Notes: generated by a model not told the origin, from the sequence alone. A stretch of 63,511 bases of DNA from Clostridiales bacterium (GCA_019418225.1 DYCF01000027.1:1-63511), one strand, 5' to 3'; shown: positions 42,741-51,827, counted from the first letter of the stretch. Translations and numbers: made by a program.

Positions 42741-43043
42741 ATGACATTAGAGAAACAATTTGAAGCAGAACTTATAAATAATTGTGAAAAAGCAGCAAAA
42801 GAATGTAAAGGTTATAGACCTACTCGTTTTCTCCAAACAATTGAAAAGTTCGGTGGAGTAAAAACAGCAAAAGAAATACTAAGAAAAGGCAGAACATCAG
42901 ATGATTTCGAGAAGCTTCAAGAAGCAGGATTACTTAAGCTTACAATGGAAGCCCTTATGATTGATAAAAAATACGCTGAGCTCTTTACAGATGATGAAGT
43001 AAATAGTTGCTATGAACTTCTTTGTGAGTACGGCTATTACTAA
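42741..43043 (+). CDS. Small conserved hypothetical protein, 100 aa
   Basis: A helical protein with GYRPTRFLQTIEKFGGVKTA and later GLLKLTMEALMIDKKYAELF. This GYxPTxFLxMIxxxGGVxxAK pattern is found in many stand-alone bacterial proteins and at the ends of some nuclease-type proteins; no function is established. RBS GGAGTGAGAAG. It ends at a perfect terminator shared with the decayed MATE fragment on the other strand. Confidence 0.75.
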   Translation: MTLEKQFEAELINNCEKAAKECKGYRPTRFLQTIEKFGGVKTAKEILRKGRTSDDFEKLQEAGLLKLTMEALMIDKKYAELFTDDEVNSCYELLCEYGYY

Positions 43044-43074
43044 AAAAGGTTACGCATAATGCGTAACCTTTTTT
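43042..43074. terminator. Bidirectional terminator
   Basis: AAAAAAGGTTACGCAT and ATGCGTAACCTTTTTT form a perfect stem with a minimal loop; it serves the 100-aa gene and the minus-strand MATE remnant. Confidence 0.92.
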
Positions 43075-43360
43075 AGTAGGTTCTAGCTAGTTCAGCAGCA
43101 TATTTAGCTTTTACATGCTGGATGACAAAGAAGGCAATAGTACTAGACATGATTGCCACACAGATATTACTTACGCCCATAACGATGCCGACACTTTCAC
43201 TGCCTAAATTAGTGAAGTTTTGAAGTGCCCACAATACAGGAATTCTAAAAAGAAAGACACGACTAAAATTAATAGCTAGTGTGAGCTTAGTATAGCCGAA
43301 GCCAAAGAGTAGTGCCATAACGGCGCCATTAATGCCTAGCGGTAGGCAACTTCCAAGAGA
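43073..43360 (-). pseudogene. MATE transporter remnant (C-terminal fragment)
   Basis: The minus-strand frame encodes about 95 residues that match the last two to three helices of a MATE protein (LGINGAVMALLFGFGYTKL, FSRVFLFRIPVLWAL, GIVMGVSNICVAIMSS). The preceding about 350 residues are missing: upstream of 43360 the frame is merely the complement of the AraC gene. The original gene was probably transcribed divergently from that AraC gene and lost its 5' part in a deletion ending at 43357-43365. Not expected to be functional. Confidence 0.82.
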
Positions 43361-43954
43361 ATGTTTATTCACATACCTAATATTTATATAGAAGAAATTT
43401 ATACCCTTTATGATAAAGAAGAAATACAAAAGATATTGATGCAACCTGTTTTAACAATCCCATCACATAAAAGAGGGTATATAGAAGAGCTACTTCAAAA
43501 ATTGGAGGAAGAATATACGACCCCTGATACATATTCAAAGATACTTATTAAGAATTATTTATTGGAGTTAATTATTTTTAGCATGCGTATTTATAAGACT
43601 AGGGCAAATAATACATTAGCCCATATTAGCGAAGAAGATGAACGTATACAAAAGGCAGCTAAATATATGTTGTTACATTATCAAGAAGAACTTACGCTAG
43701 AACAAGTAGCAACCTCTATTAATTTAAGTCCTACCTATTTTTCAAAGCAGTTTAAGCATGCAACAGGATTTGGATTTAAAGAATATCTCACAAGCATTCG
43801 TATCCAAAAAGCTGTCAATCTTTTAGAAGAAACCCAAAAACCCATCACAGAAATCGCCTACCTATGCGGTTTCAACGATAGCAACTACTTTGGAGACGTT
43901 TTCAAAAAACTAAGAGGCATCTCCCCTCTAAAATACCGCAATAAGAAGAGGTAA
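43361..43954 (+). pseudogene. AraC family regulator, N-terminally truncated
   Basis: 197 residues with an intact double helix-turn-helix (LTLEQVATSINLSPTYFSKQF, split by one position here, and KPITEIAYLCGFNDSNYFG) and RGISPLKYR. The family normally has about 280-300 aa with an N-terminal cupin domain, of which only the last part remains (FIHIPNIYIEEIYTLYD). The ATG at 43361 lies at the deletion point and has no convincing RBS. The gene has lost its promoter and sensor; it could still bind DNA if translated. Confidence 0.8.
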
Positions 43955-43972
43955 TATAAAATGGATAGGAAT

Positions 43973-44026
43973 AAAGAGGTCCGTTTTGAAAGGGGACAGT
44001 ACCACCCTCTCAAAACGGACCTCTTT
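43973..44026. repeat. Palindrome with GGGGACAGT loop (REP-like)
   Basis: AAAGAGGTCCGTTTTGA and TCAAAACGGACCTCTTT form a 17-bp stem; the inner part is AAGGGGACAGTACCACCCTCT with AGGG/CCCT pairing. It can serve as a bidirectional terminator for the AraC remnant and the hydrogenase gene. The GGGGACAG sequence recalls REP palindromes mobilised by Y1 transposases, but no other copy is in the window. Confidence 0.7.
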
Positions 44027-44051
44027 AATAGCAGACCTCTATTTTATACCT

Positions 44052-45404
44052 TTACTTAAAGGTTCGCTCAAACATCGAATGCCCATGTTTAAGCTCATCA
44101 AAATCAGTAATGCCCAATCTTTCAAGCAGTGCTAGTAAAACTTGCCCATGAACAGGAATTTTGACAGCAGAATCATAAGCAACATCATTTACACATTCTT
44201 TACCTTCGGAAGCAGGAATAATGGCTTTAGGTCCGCCTACACAGCCGCCCTTGCAGCCCATACCTTCTATAAAGCTAGCATGTAGCTTCCCTTCGCCAAG
44301 TTCTGTTAATAGCTTTTTACAGTCTATCATGCCATCTGCTTGGATAGAGGTGAAGAGTTTACGTTTTTCAGGGAAGAGTTGGTCGATAATATCCCAAACA
44401 GCTTCTGAAACGCCGCCAGTACGTGCATAAAGTCTGCCACCAGTAGAGGCATAATCTACAGAAGGCACGCCTTTAAGTTCCTTTGGAACGATGCCAAATA
44501 CATCAAAGATGAGTTTGACTTCTTCAAATGTAAGAACAAAGTCTACATCGCCAGCAAGGTCAGGTTCCTTAGCTTCCGCTTTTTTTGCAATACAAGGCCC
44601 TATGAAGACGACTTTGGCATCTGGAGTAAGTGCTTTAATGATTCTAGCCATAGCAATCATTGGAGAAACAGAAGGCGAAACATCTGGGATAAGCTGATGA
44701 TAAACTTTGCGAAGTGCAGCCACCCACATAGGACAGCAACAAGAGCTAATCATGAAGTCACCTTTTTTATGAACATGTTCATTGAACTCAAGTGCTTCTT
44801 TTAAACTAAGTACATCAGCAGCCATAGCCACTTCAACCATATCTACGAAACCTAATTTGATAAATGCCTCGCGAAGCTGGTCGAGAGTCACATCTTTGCC
44901 ATATTGCCCGGCGATGGCAGGTGCAACCATAGCAACGACTTTTTCATGATTTTTAAGAAGCTCGGCTAAAGGTAAAAATTGAGGAACTTCCATATAGTTA
45001 CCCTGATTACAAACAGTAACACAACGCCCGCAGTTCATACAAAGGGTTTCATCAATAACCTTATCTTCACTTAAGGTAGGTTTAATAATAGCGTCAAAAG
45101 GGCAGACACTCTGACATTTACTCTTGCCATCTACTGTTTCACAATCAGAACTACAAGCACGAACCTTGGCAATGACTTTTTCTTTGACTTTGTTTTGGGT
45201 AATTGCATCAATAAGTTTTTGGGTAAAGGCATGGTCATCTAAGTTTAAATCAATATCTACACCGCAGAGTGTTGAAAGAATACTTTTAGCTTCTTGTTTG
45301 TCTTCGAATTCTTCAGTTAGAAGCTTTTCAAAGGTTTTTTCGAATTCTTTGTTATAATAAGCATCTATAAGCTGCCCATATAATACTTTATATTTTTCTT
45401 TCAT
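44052..45404 (-). CDS. Sensory-type [FeFe] hydrogenase (HydS-like)
   Basis: A 450-aa protein with an N-terminal helical part (to about 85), two 4Fe-4S motifs (CQSVCPFDAI and CMNCGRCVTVC) and an H-cluster domain: SSCCCPMW (motif L1), GPCIAKKAEA (L2) and EGMGCKGGCVGG (L3). The substitutions (GPC instead of MPC, GMGC instead of the catalytic-type motif) and the absence of HydE/F/G or an electron-partner gene point to the sensory group C/D rather than a bulk H2 producer. No PAS domain is fused. The start at 45404 follows AAGGAG; the upstream frame to 45425 does not. Confidence 0.88.
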   Translation of the reverse strand: MKEKYKVLYGQLIDAYYNKEFEKTFEKLLTEEFEDKQEAKSILSTLCGVDIDLNLDDHAFTQKLIDAITQNKVKEKVIAKVRACSSDCETVDGKSKCQSVCPFDAIIKPTLSEDKVIDETLCMNCGRCVTVCNQGNYMEVPQFLPLAELLKNHEKVVAMVAPAIAGQYGKDVTLDQLREAFIKLGFVDMVEVAMAADVLSLKEALEFNEHVHKKGDFMISSCCCPMWVAALRKVYHQLIPDVSPSVSPMIAMARIIKALTPDAKVVFIGPCIAKKAEAKEPDLAGDVDFVLTFEEVKLIFDVFGIVPKELKGVPSVDYASTGGRLYARTGGVSEAVWDIIDQLFPEKRKLFTSIQADGMIDCKKLLTELGEGKLHASFIEGMGCKGGCVGGPKAIIPASEGKECVNDVAYDSAVKIPVHGQVLLALLERLGITDFDELKHGHSMFERTFK

Positions 45405-45550
45405 TATAAATCTCCTTATTTTCATTTTAGCTAGTTTATAGTTTTGGCAAATTAAGTTTTTTTATACTTTTTATGCTTATAATAAGGAAATATGCTACAC
45501 TACATATAATTAAAAATATTATTAAGTGAATAGACAAAGGAGAAAACAGA

Positions 45551-46579
45551 ATGTATAGCTTTAAGAATGACTATAGTGAAGGGGCACATCCTAATATTAT
45601 AGAAGCCCTTGTAAGAACAAATTTAGAACAGACAGATGGGTATGGTGAAGACTTTTATACAAAAGAAGCGAGCAGGTTAATTAAAGAAAAGATTAAAAGA
45701 GAAGATGTAGAGGTACATCTTTTAGTAGGCGGAACGCAAACTAACTTGACTGCTATTTCAGCCTTCTTAAGACCACATGAAGCGGTTATTGCTGCAATCA
45801 GCGGACATATCTTTGTACATGAAACAGGTGCTATAGAGGCAACAGGCCACAAAGTAATTCCTGTTGCAAGCGAAGATGGCAAAATTCAGGTTTCACAAAT
45901 AGCTAAAGTGTTAGAAGCACATACAGATGAACATATGGTCAAACCTAAAATGGTTTATATTTCAGATTCTACTGAAGTTGGGACAATTTATAATAAAGCG
46001 GAATTAGAAGCAATTAGTAGTTTCTGTAAGGCAAATGGCTTATATCTCTTCGTGGATGGTGCCCGTATGGGGTCTGCATTAATGTGTGAAGAAAATGATT
46101 TAACATTAGAGGACTTTGGAAAATTAACAGATGCCTTTTATATCGGAGGGACTAAAAATGGGGCTTTAATGGGTGAGGCACTTGTCATTTGTAATGACTA
46201 TTTAAAGTCAGATTTTAGATATCATATTAAACAAAAAGGCGGTTTACTTGCTAAAGGAAGACTTTTAGGTATCCAGTTTGTAGAACTTTTCAAAGATGAT
46301 TTATTTTTTGAGTTAGGTGCACATGCTAATAAGATGGCAAATCGCTTAAGAGAAGGAATTCAAGCAGCAGGTTATGCGTTCTTCGTTGACTCACCTTCAA
46401 ATCAATTATTTGTAATTTTTCCAAATGAAGTGATGGAAAAGTTAAGTACTGAGTTTAACTTTTCTACATGGGAAAAGATAGATGAAGAACGTACGGCTAT
46501 TCGCCTAGTTACTTCATGGGCAACCAAAGAAGAGGGCGTTGAAGCATTTATTGCAGCATTAAATAAATATACGAAATAA
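45551..46579 (+). CDS. ltaE: Low-specificity threonine aldolase / beta-eliminating lyase
   Basis: A 342-aa PLP enzyme that splits threonine or allo-threonine into glycine and acetaldehyde. NDYSEGAHPNIIEAL at the start, VGGTQTNLTAISAFL, HIFVHETGAIEATGHK and VDGARMGSAL are conserved; Lys202 in GGTKNGALMGE is the PLP lysine. It starts at ATG with AAAGGAG. It runs divergently from the hydrogenase gene and appears monocistronic; its end is 13 nt from the yetF remnant on the minus strand. The symbol is by homology to the low-specificity type. Confidence 0.9.
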   Translation: MYSFKNDYSEGAHPNIIEALVRTNLEQTDGYGEDFYTKEASRLIKEKIKREDVEVHLLVGGTQTNLTAISAFLRPHEAVIAAISGHIFVHETGAIEATGHKVIPVASEDGKIQVSQIAKVLEAHTDEHMVKPKMVYISDSTEVGTIYNKAELEAISSFCKANGLYLFVDGARMGSALMCEENDLTLEDFGKLTDAFYIGGTKNGALMGEALVICNDYLKSDFRYHIKQKGGLLAKGRLLGIQFVELFKDDLFFELGAHANKMANRLREGIQAAGYAFFVDSPSNQLFVIFPNEVMEKLSTEFNFSTWEKIDEERTAIRLVTSWATKEEGVEAFIAALNKYTK

Positions 46580-46591
46580 GGCCAATAAGGC

Positions 46592-47298
46592 TTAGGCTAA
46601 AATGTCCTTTTTCATATCATTGGTAACTTTTTTATAGACGCGCAAGATATTATTAGAATCACAGGTGGCTAAGAGCACATCTTTGAGATTTGTAATATCT
46701 TGCGCTTTTAATTGTTTATAAAGCCAGGTTTCATTATGACCTGTATGTTCTAAATTCTTTTGCATAATGTTGCCATCAATGATGACATTAGCTACGAGAT
46801 AATCTTGACTAGGGGTAAGGTTAAGGTCTTTACCTATTACAGGACGCATAGCAGCTACTGGTAAAAAGCTAATTTGTCCATTGGGTTCTAGAATAGCTGT
46901 TTCAATATTGGCAAGATCAAAGTAACCGCTCATACGGCATTGTACTAAAAATTCATTAATGTCAATTTTAGCCTTGGATAGATTTTTAAAATAGAGAGTA
47001 CCATGATCGTATAAAATAGAAGGTTTACCTGTAATAAAGCGGCGTGCTTTGATAGATTTATTAGTTAAAAGTGCGAGTAAAATACTAATTAAAGCATAAG
47101 TAATCATAGCAATAAATGGCTTTATAGTATCTTGAGAAGGCGCAATAATTGTTTCTGCGGCAATAGAACCTATAGTAATACTATTATATAGTCAAATAAG
47201 CTAATTTCTGACATAGAACGATGGCCCATAAGCCTTGTTAGGATAAATAAAATAATGATTGAAGCAATACTTGTAATGATGGCATCAAGAACTTCCAT
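46592..47298 (-). pseudogene. YetF/DUF421 family protein, frameshifted
   Basis: The full gene begins at the ATG at 47298 (AGAGGTGAT upstream): MEVLDAIITSIASIIILFIL..MSEISLFDYI, and then hits TAG. One base later the frame continues SITIGSIAAE..APSQDTIKPFIAMITYALI into the intact 171-residue C-terminal part (GKPSILYDHGTLY, EFLVQCRMSGYFDL). YetF proteins have DYIxGITIGSIA here, so a single base is missing near 47186-47192. Either the gene is inactive or the base is a sequencing error. If intact it would be a three-helix membrane protein with a cytoplasmic domain. Confidence 0.88.
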
Positions 47299-47488
47299 AT
47301 AATCACCTCTAGAAATATATTTAGTTATAGTATAACTTATTTAAAACCATTTAATGAATCTTTCTTCATATGGCAATCCGTTAAAAATGTATTTTTTACA
47401 TGCAAAAAACATATCTATTCATAAAGAAGATGATTTATATAATAAAATATGATTTTGTCTAATCTTCAAATAAAAATCATAATAAATA

Positions 47489-47536
47489 TTGACCATTATT
47501 CATTTTTGTTGTATAACAATAAATGAACAATGGTCA
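47489..47536 (+). promoter_or_regulatory. Promoter with TetR-type double operator
   Basis: TTGACC (47489), 17 nt, TATAAC (47512) lie 78 nt before the TolC-like gene. TGACCATTATTCATT (47490-47504) covers the -35 and its inverted copy AATGAACAATGGTCA (47522-47536) covers the start region; 14 of 15 positions match. Each half is itself almost palindromic (ATGAxC..GxTCAT), the usual form of TetR-family sites. No TetR gene is adjacent. Confidence 0.82.
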
Positions 47537-47594
47537 TTTTGAACGAGTATTTGGAATATAATAACTAAATAAATTGCAAGTAAAGAGAGGGAAA

Positions 47595-49277
47595 ATGATG
47601 AGTAAAAAATTAATAGCGTCCCTAATGGTAGCTACGTTGCTTGTAAGTAATACAAGTTACGCACAATCTCAAACTACAACGAGTAATATAAAGGCACAAA
47701 CAACACAATCTACTAAAGTGGCAGAAGCTGATGCGCAGCAAGATACATACAAAAAAATAGAAGAGATTAAGGGCGCACCTCTAACATTAGATGAAGCAAT
47801 TAGTCAAGGGCTTACAAATAGCTTGGTATTGAAGCAAGTACAAAATCAAGCAGATATTGCCAAACTTGTGGGGAGCAATGGTGAAAGTGTTAGAAATTCA
47901 TTGAATGAAAACAGCATGGCACTATCACATGCTGGATATTTAATTGAAGATGGGCGTGATAAGGTTTATGCAGGGCAAATAGCTTATGATACAGCACAAG
48001 CCTACTTGAAAAATAATCTTTCGCCTATAGAAAAAACAATTCCTGTTACAATTGAACAACTTAATATATCAACTTCAGTTACAATTAAACCTGGTGATGA
48101 TATATCAGTAGTCATTGCAAGTGAGCTAGAGAAATTTGGCGTACCTGAAAGTGTGGCAAGTTCAGTGGGTGAAAAGTATGAAACACAAATTCTAGCAGCT
48201 GCTAAAGAACAGCTTAGTGCAACAGGGGATACACTTTTAGAAAGTCAGAAGAAGTTAGAGTCTAGTACACAAGAATATTTATCAAGTAAATCACAATACG
48301 ATGCAGCCGTACAATTTGCGATGGCAAATGTTGCAAATAAGCTTTCAACCAGTACGATTACATCCCTAAGAACAGAACCTCTTGGGGAGCTTATTATTAA
48401 AATGGTGACAACTCAAGACAAAGTAACAGCTTATTCTGTGAACATCTATAAAAATCAAGTTGCGTTACTTATTGAAAATAGTTACTTTGAGGCTTTAAAA
48501 CAACAAAAGCTTTTAGAAGTAAAAGATAAAGCTATGGAAAGAGGGCTCGTACAATATGAACTTGCTAAGGCCGCATATGAAGTAGGGGGAAAATCTAAGG
48601 ATGATATGCTACTTGCGAAGTCTTATTATGATTCTACAGTAATGGCAAGAGAATTACAGGTAAAAGACTATAATGCAGCACTTATTGATCTTAAAAAGAA
48701 TATGAATATTGATTTAAGCAAAGAAATTCAGCTTGTAGAAGTAGCAGCAAGCCCAGAGGAAGAATACGACTTAGAAAAAGGTATTCAAAGTGGCTTAACT
48801 TATCAGTTAAATATTAAAATGGCTGAGGCTCAAGTAGAACTTTATGATGAATTAATGGAAGCTGTAGATGCATCCAACTATTCATCTAGTGATAACCAAC
48901 ATAAAGAAGTTGTTCTTTTACAGCAAAAAGCTAAAATTGCCTTAGACCAAGCCAAACTTCAAGCTGAAAGTGATATTCGTACATCTTATAGCACGGTTCA
49001 ATCTATGCAAAAGATTGTGAAGACAGCGGCCGAGCTTCGTCAAAGTGCCACTGAAAATGTGGAGATTGCAAAGGTTAAATATGAGGTAGGCTATGGTTAT
49101 GATAATGCCCTTCTCAAACAACTTAACTTACAAGATATGTCAGGAACTATTGTAGAAGTTATTGCAGCAGAAGAAAATCTAACCAACATAGAAGAAAAAG
49201 AGATTGAAGCAATTAATGGCTACAATTTAGCAAGGCTTAAATATCAAAATGACATCGGTATTTTGCCATATAAATAA
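47595..49277 (+). CDS. TolC-like (outer membrane efflux protein family) exported protein
   Basis: A 560-aa secreted protein with an N-terminal signal peptide (KKLIASLMVATLLVSNTSYA) and a mature part dominated by long helices, with two halves each starting with a conserved segment (PLTLDEAISQGLTNSLVL near residue 60; EEYDLEKGIQSGLTYQLNI near 395). The LxxxLxxxY and NEY-like helix pattern is that of the OEP/TolC family. ATG at 47595 was chosen behind GAGAGGG. In a cell without outer membrane it may span the wall. It is the first gene of an HlyD/ABC-2/ABC-2 operon. Confidence 0.82.
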   Translation: MMSKKLIASLMVATLLVSNTSYAQSQTTTSNIKAQTTQSTKVAEADAQQDTYKKIEEIKGAPLTLDEAISQGLTNSLVLKQVQNQADIAKLVGSNGESVRNSLNENSMALSHAGYLIEDGRDKVYAGQIAYDTAQAYLKNNLSPIEKTIPVTIEQLNISTSVTIKPGDDISVVIASELEKFGVPESVASSVGEKYETQILAAAKEQLSATGDTLLESQKKLESSTQEYLSSKSQYDAAVQFAMANVANKLSTSTITSLRTEPLGELIIKMVTTQDKVTAYSVNIYKNQVALLIENSYFEALKQQKLLEVKDKAMERGLVQYELAKAAYEVGGKSKDDMLLAKSYYDSTVMARELQVKDYNAALIDLKKNMNIDLSKEIQLVEVAASPEEEYDLEKGIQSGLTYQLNIKMAEAQVELYDELMEAVDASNYSSSDNQHKEVVLLQQKAKIALDQAKLQAESDIRTSYSTVQSMQKIVKTAAELRQSATENVEIAKVKYEVGYGYDNALLKQLNLQDMSGTIVEVIAAEENLTNIEEKEIEAINGYNLARLKYQNDIGILPYK

Positions 49278-49297
49278 AAACTAGAGGAGGAAATAAC

Positions 49298-50647
49298 ATG
49301 AGTATAAAAGAGAGTTTAAAATCAAAAAAGATATTAAATGCAGTAGTTGTCATTGCAGCACTTGTAGCCGTACTTGCCATCTTACACTTTGGATTTAATG
49401 GAAATAAAGATACAGAGGCTATGGCAGTTAGTCAATTCTTTGATACAAAAGATGGATTCGTAGCACAGGGGGTGCTTGAAACCCAAGAAGTAAGTGTAAA
49501 TAGTAAAGTGCCAGGTAGAATTAAAACAATCTTCGTACAAGAAGGGCAAGAAGTAAAAGCAGGGGACCCTCTTGTAGAGATTTCTAGTGATGAACTTCAA
49601 GCAAAGAAACAACAAGCAGAAGCAGCATTAAAACAAGCAGAAGCAGGTTTAAAAGCAGCTAAAGAATTATATGAACAAGCAAAAGCTGGGCTTGATGCAT
49701 CTAATGGTCTTGTCGAACAAGCACAAGCAGGGGTAACAGCAGCGGCAGGTAAAGTAAATGAAGCAAAAGCTGGTGTAGCAGCTTCTGAAAAACAATATGC
49801 AGCAGCAACAGCTGTTAAAGAAAAAGCTGATAATGGTGCAAGAACACAAGAAGTTATTCAAGCTCAGGCTGCTTATGACTTAATGAAAACATCTTATGAT
49901 AGAGTAGCAGCTCTTGTAGAAAAAGGTGCAGTATCACAACAAAAATTAGATGAAATTAAAACACAACTTGATGTGGCAGCTCAAACATTAAGCATGGCAA
50001 AAGAAGGCGCGAGAGCTGAAGATAAAGCGGCCGCTACAGCAACAAGTGAACAAGCAGCAGCTGGCGTTGAAGCAAGTAAAACAAGAGTAGACCAAGCAGA
50101 AGCGGGACTTACAGCAGCAAAAGCGCAACTTACACAAGCTATGGCTGGTGTAGATTCATCTAAAGCCCTTCTTTCACAAGCGCAAGCAGGCGTAGAAGCT
50201 AAGGAAGGTTTAATCGAGCAAGCAAAAGGTGCGATTGCAGAAGTTGAAGCATATTTAAATGAAGTTGTTATCAAAGCGCCTATGGACGGAGTGGTAACAG
50301 GTATCAGTTCTGAAGAAGGAGAACTTGCTTCAACAGGTACACAAATAGCTACAGTAAGTAACTTAAAAGGCACTTGGGTAGAAGTAAGTATAAAAGAAAC
50401 AGATCTTGATAAAGTAAAACAAGGTCAAAAAGTAACTGTTAAGGTACCAGCTTATAAAGATCAAACATTTACAGGGACAGTAACAACAATTAATGCACAA
50501 CCAGACTTTGCTATTAAAAGAGCAACAAATGAAAATGGGGATTTTGATATCGTATCATTTGGTGTAAAAATAGAGATTGAAAATGCAGATGAAATTTTAA
50601 GACCAGGCATGAGTGCTTATATTCAATTTAATAATGAGGCTCAGTAG
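49298..50647 (+). CDS. HlyD/membrane fusion protein with 14-residue coiled-coil repeats
   Basis: A 449-aa adaptor: membrane helix at residues 11-30, a lipoyl-like half (VPGRIKTIFVQEGQEVKAGDPL, 71-92, split by normal reading), a long alpha hairpin (100-318) and the second lipoyl/beta-barrel half (VIKAPMDGVVTGI onward). The hairpin contains 14-residue repeats with QAxAGV/L at residues 113, 127, 141, 155 and again 252, 266, 280, 294, 308; the tip is ALVEKGAVSQQKLDE (205-219). It probably links the ABC-2 permeases to the TolC-like partner. RBS AGAGGAGG. Confidence 0.88.
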   Translation: MSIKESLKSKKILNAVVVIAALVAVLAILHFGFNGNKDTEAMAVSQFFDTKDGFVAQGVLETQEVSVNSKVPGRIKTIFVQEGQEVKAGDPLVEISSDELQAKKQQAEAALKQAEAGLKAAKELYEQAKAGLDASNGLVEQAQAGVTAAAGKVNEAKAGVAASEKQYAAATAVKEKADNGARTQEVIQAQAAYDLMKTSYDRVAALVEKGAVSQQKLDEIKTQLDVAAQTLSMAKEGARAEDKAAATATSEQAAAGVEASKTRVDQAEAGLTAAKAQLTQAMAGVDSSKALLSQAQAGVEAKEGLIEQAKGAIAEVEAYLNEVVIKAPMDGVVTGISSEEGELASTGTQIATVSNLKGTWVEVSIKETDLDKVKQGQKVTVKVPAYKDQTFTGTVTTINAQPDFAIKRATNENGDFDIVSFGVKIEIENADEILRPGMSAYIQFNNEAQ

Positions 50648-50687
50648 TGATGCGCCCTAGTAGAAACTCTGCGAAGAAGGTGATTGG

Positions 50688-51827
50688 ATGTTAGAGAGTA
50701 TAAGGGAAGAACTACAGAAGTTAAAAACAGATAGAATTATGCTTGTAGCGTGTTTAATTATCCCAATAGTTGTCAACCTTCTCGTAGGTTGGCAGCTGGG
50801 TAAAGGGGTTATGGATAAAGTCCCTATGGCAATTGTAGACTATGATAATTCTCAACTGAGTAGACAGATTATTAGTTACTTTGTAACAAACGATGCTTAC
50901 GATGTAAAATATCAAATTAAGAGTCAATCTGAGCTAGAAGAATTAATTAATTCGAGCGAAATAAGAGCTGGAATGGTAATTCCACAGAATTTCTCAGATG
51001 ATGTAGTAGCACTTAAGGCACCTACTATTATGATGTTATATGATGGAAGTCATATGAGTCTTACAAGTGTTTCAAAAGCTAAGGCAAGTGAGATACTTAT
51101 TAGCATGAGGGTAGGGGCAAGTATTAAGCAGCTTCAAGCTAGAATGGGTAAAAGCTATGATGAAGCATATAATATGGCAATGCCAGTAAGCTTTGTAAAT
51201 AGAACACTTTATAATCCTACAAAGAACTTTAGCTATTTCATGACACCTGGTTATGGGACTATTATATGTCAGTTAGGAATAGGTTTAACAGCAGTACTTT
51301 GCGTAAGGCTTAGACGTGAAGAAGAAAAGAAACGCAGCGAATTAGGTTACATAGCAGGAAAAGTACTTTTCTATGGTTTATTAGGTAGTTTATCAATTAT
51401 TATCAATGTCTTTGTGCAAGTTTATCTTTTCAAGATTCCTTGTAGGGGATCATTACCTACAGCCTATGCATTAAGTATATTGTATATGTTTGCAGTGGCA
51501 TCTTTAGCAGTAGCCATATCAGCTTGCCTCCGCAATCGTGTACTAGGGATGGCTATTTCAGGATTACTACTTATTCCAAACTCAATACTTGCTGGTTATA
51601 CATGGCCAGTTATCTCTATGCTCCCATTTTATAAATGGTTTGCAAACCTGATTCCATTTACACACTATGGGGATAACCTGCGAGATATTTATCTTAAAGG
51701 AAATACAGTTGATATATGGTCTGATATTAGATTTTTAGTCTTATATATTGTGATTATGCTCCTTGTAGCGACAGCTGGTATGTATATACGTAAGATGGGT
51801 AAACCAAAGGAGGAGGATAATCGATGA
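50688..51827 (+). CDS. ABC-2 type permease with extracellular domain, paralogue 1
   Basis: A 379-aa membrane protein: one helix at about residues 18-38, an extracellular domain (about 40-175; PMAIVDYDNSQLSRQIISYF is diagnostic), then five helices. This is the YbhR/YhhJ-like branch of ABC-2 permeases, which normally needs a separate or fused ATPase; none is encoded in this operon. The next gene overlaps by 4 nt and encodes a paralogue, so a heterodimeric permease is likely. RBS AAGGTGATTGG is modest. Confidence 0.85.
   Translation: MLESIREELQKLKTDRIMLVACLIIPIVVNLLVGWQLGKGVMDKVPMAIVDYDNSQLSRQIISYFVTNDAYDVKYQIKSQSELEELINSSEIRAGMVIPQNFSDDVVALKAPTIMMLYDGSHMSLTSVSKAKASEILISMRVGASIKQLQARMGKSYDEAYNMAMPVSFVNRTLYNPTKNFSYFMTPGYGTIICQLGIGLTAVLCVRLRREEEKKRSELGYIAGKVLFYGLLGSLSIIINVFVQVYLFKIPCRGSLPTAYALSILYMFAVASLAVAISACLRNRVLGMAISGLLLIPNSILAGYTWPVISMLPFYKWFANLIPFTHYGDNLRDIYLKGNTVDIWSDIRFLVLYIVIMLLVATAGMYIRKMGKPKEEDNR

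Noticed and set aside
43361..43444. Minus-strand extension of the MATE fragment
   Set aside because: These residues are only the complement of the AraC remnant; MATE-like sequence begins at 43360.
46592..47107. Intact 171-aa YetF-domain gene with its own start
   Set aside because: No RBS precedes that ATG, and the missing N-terminal helices are encoded directly upstream in another frame, so it is part of a frameshifted gene.
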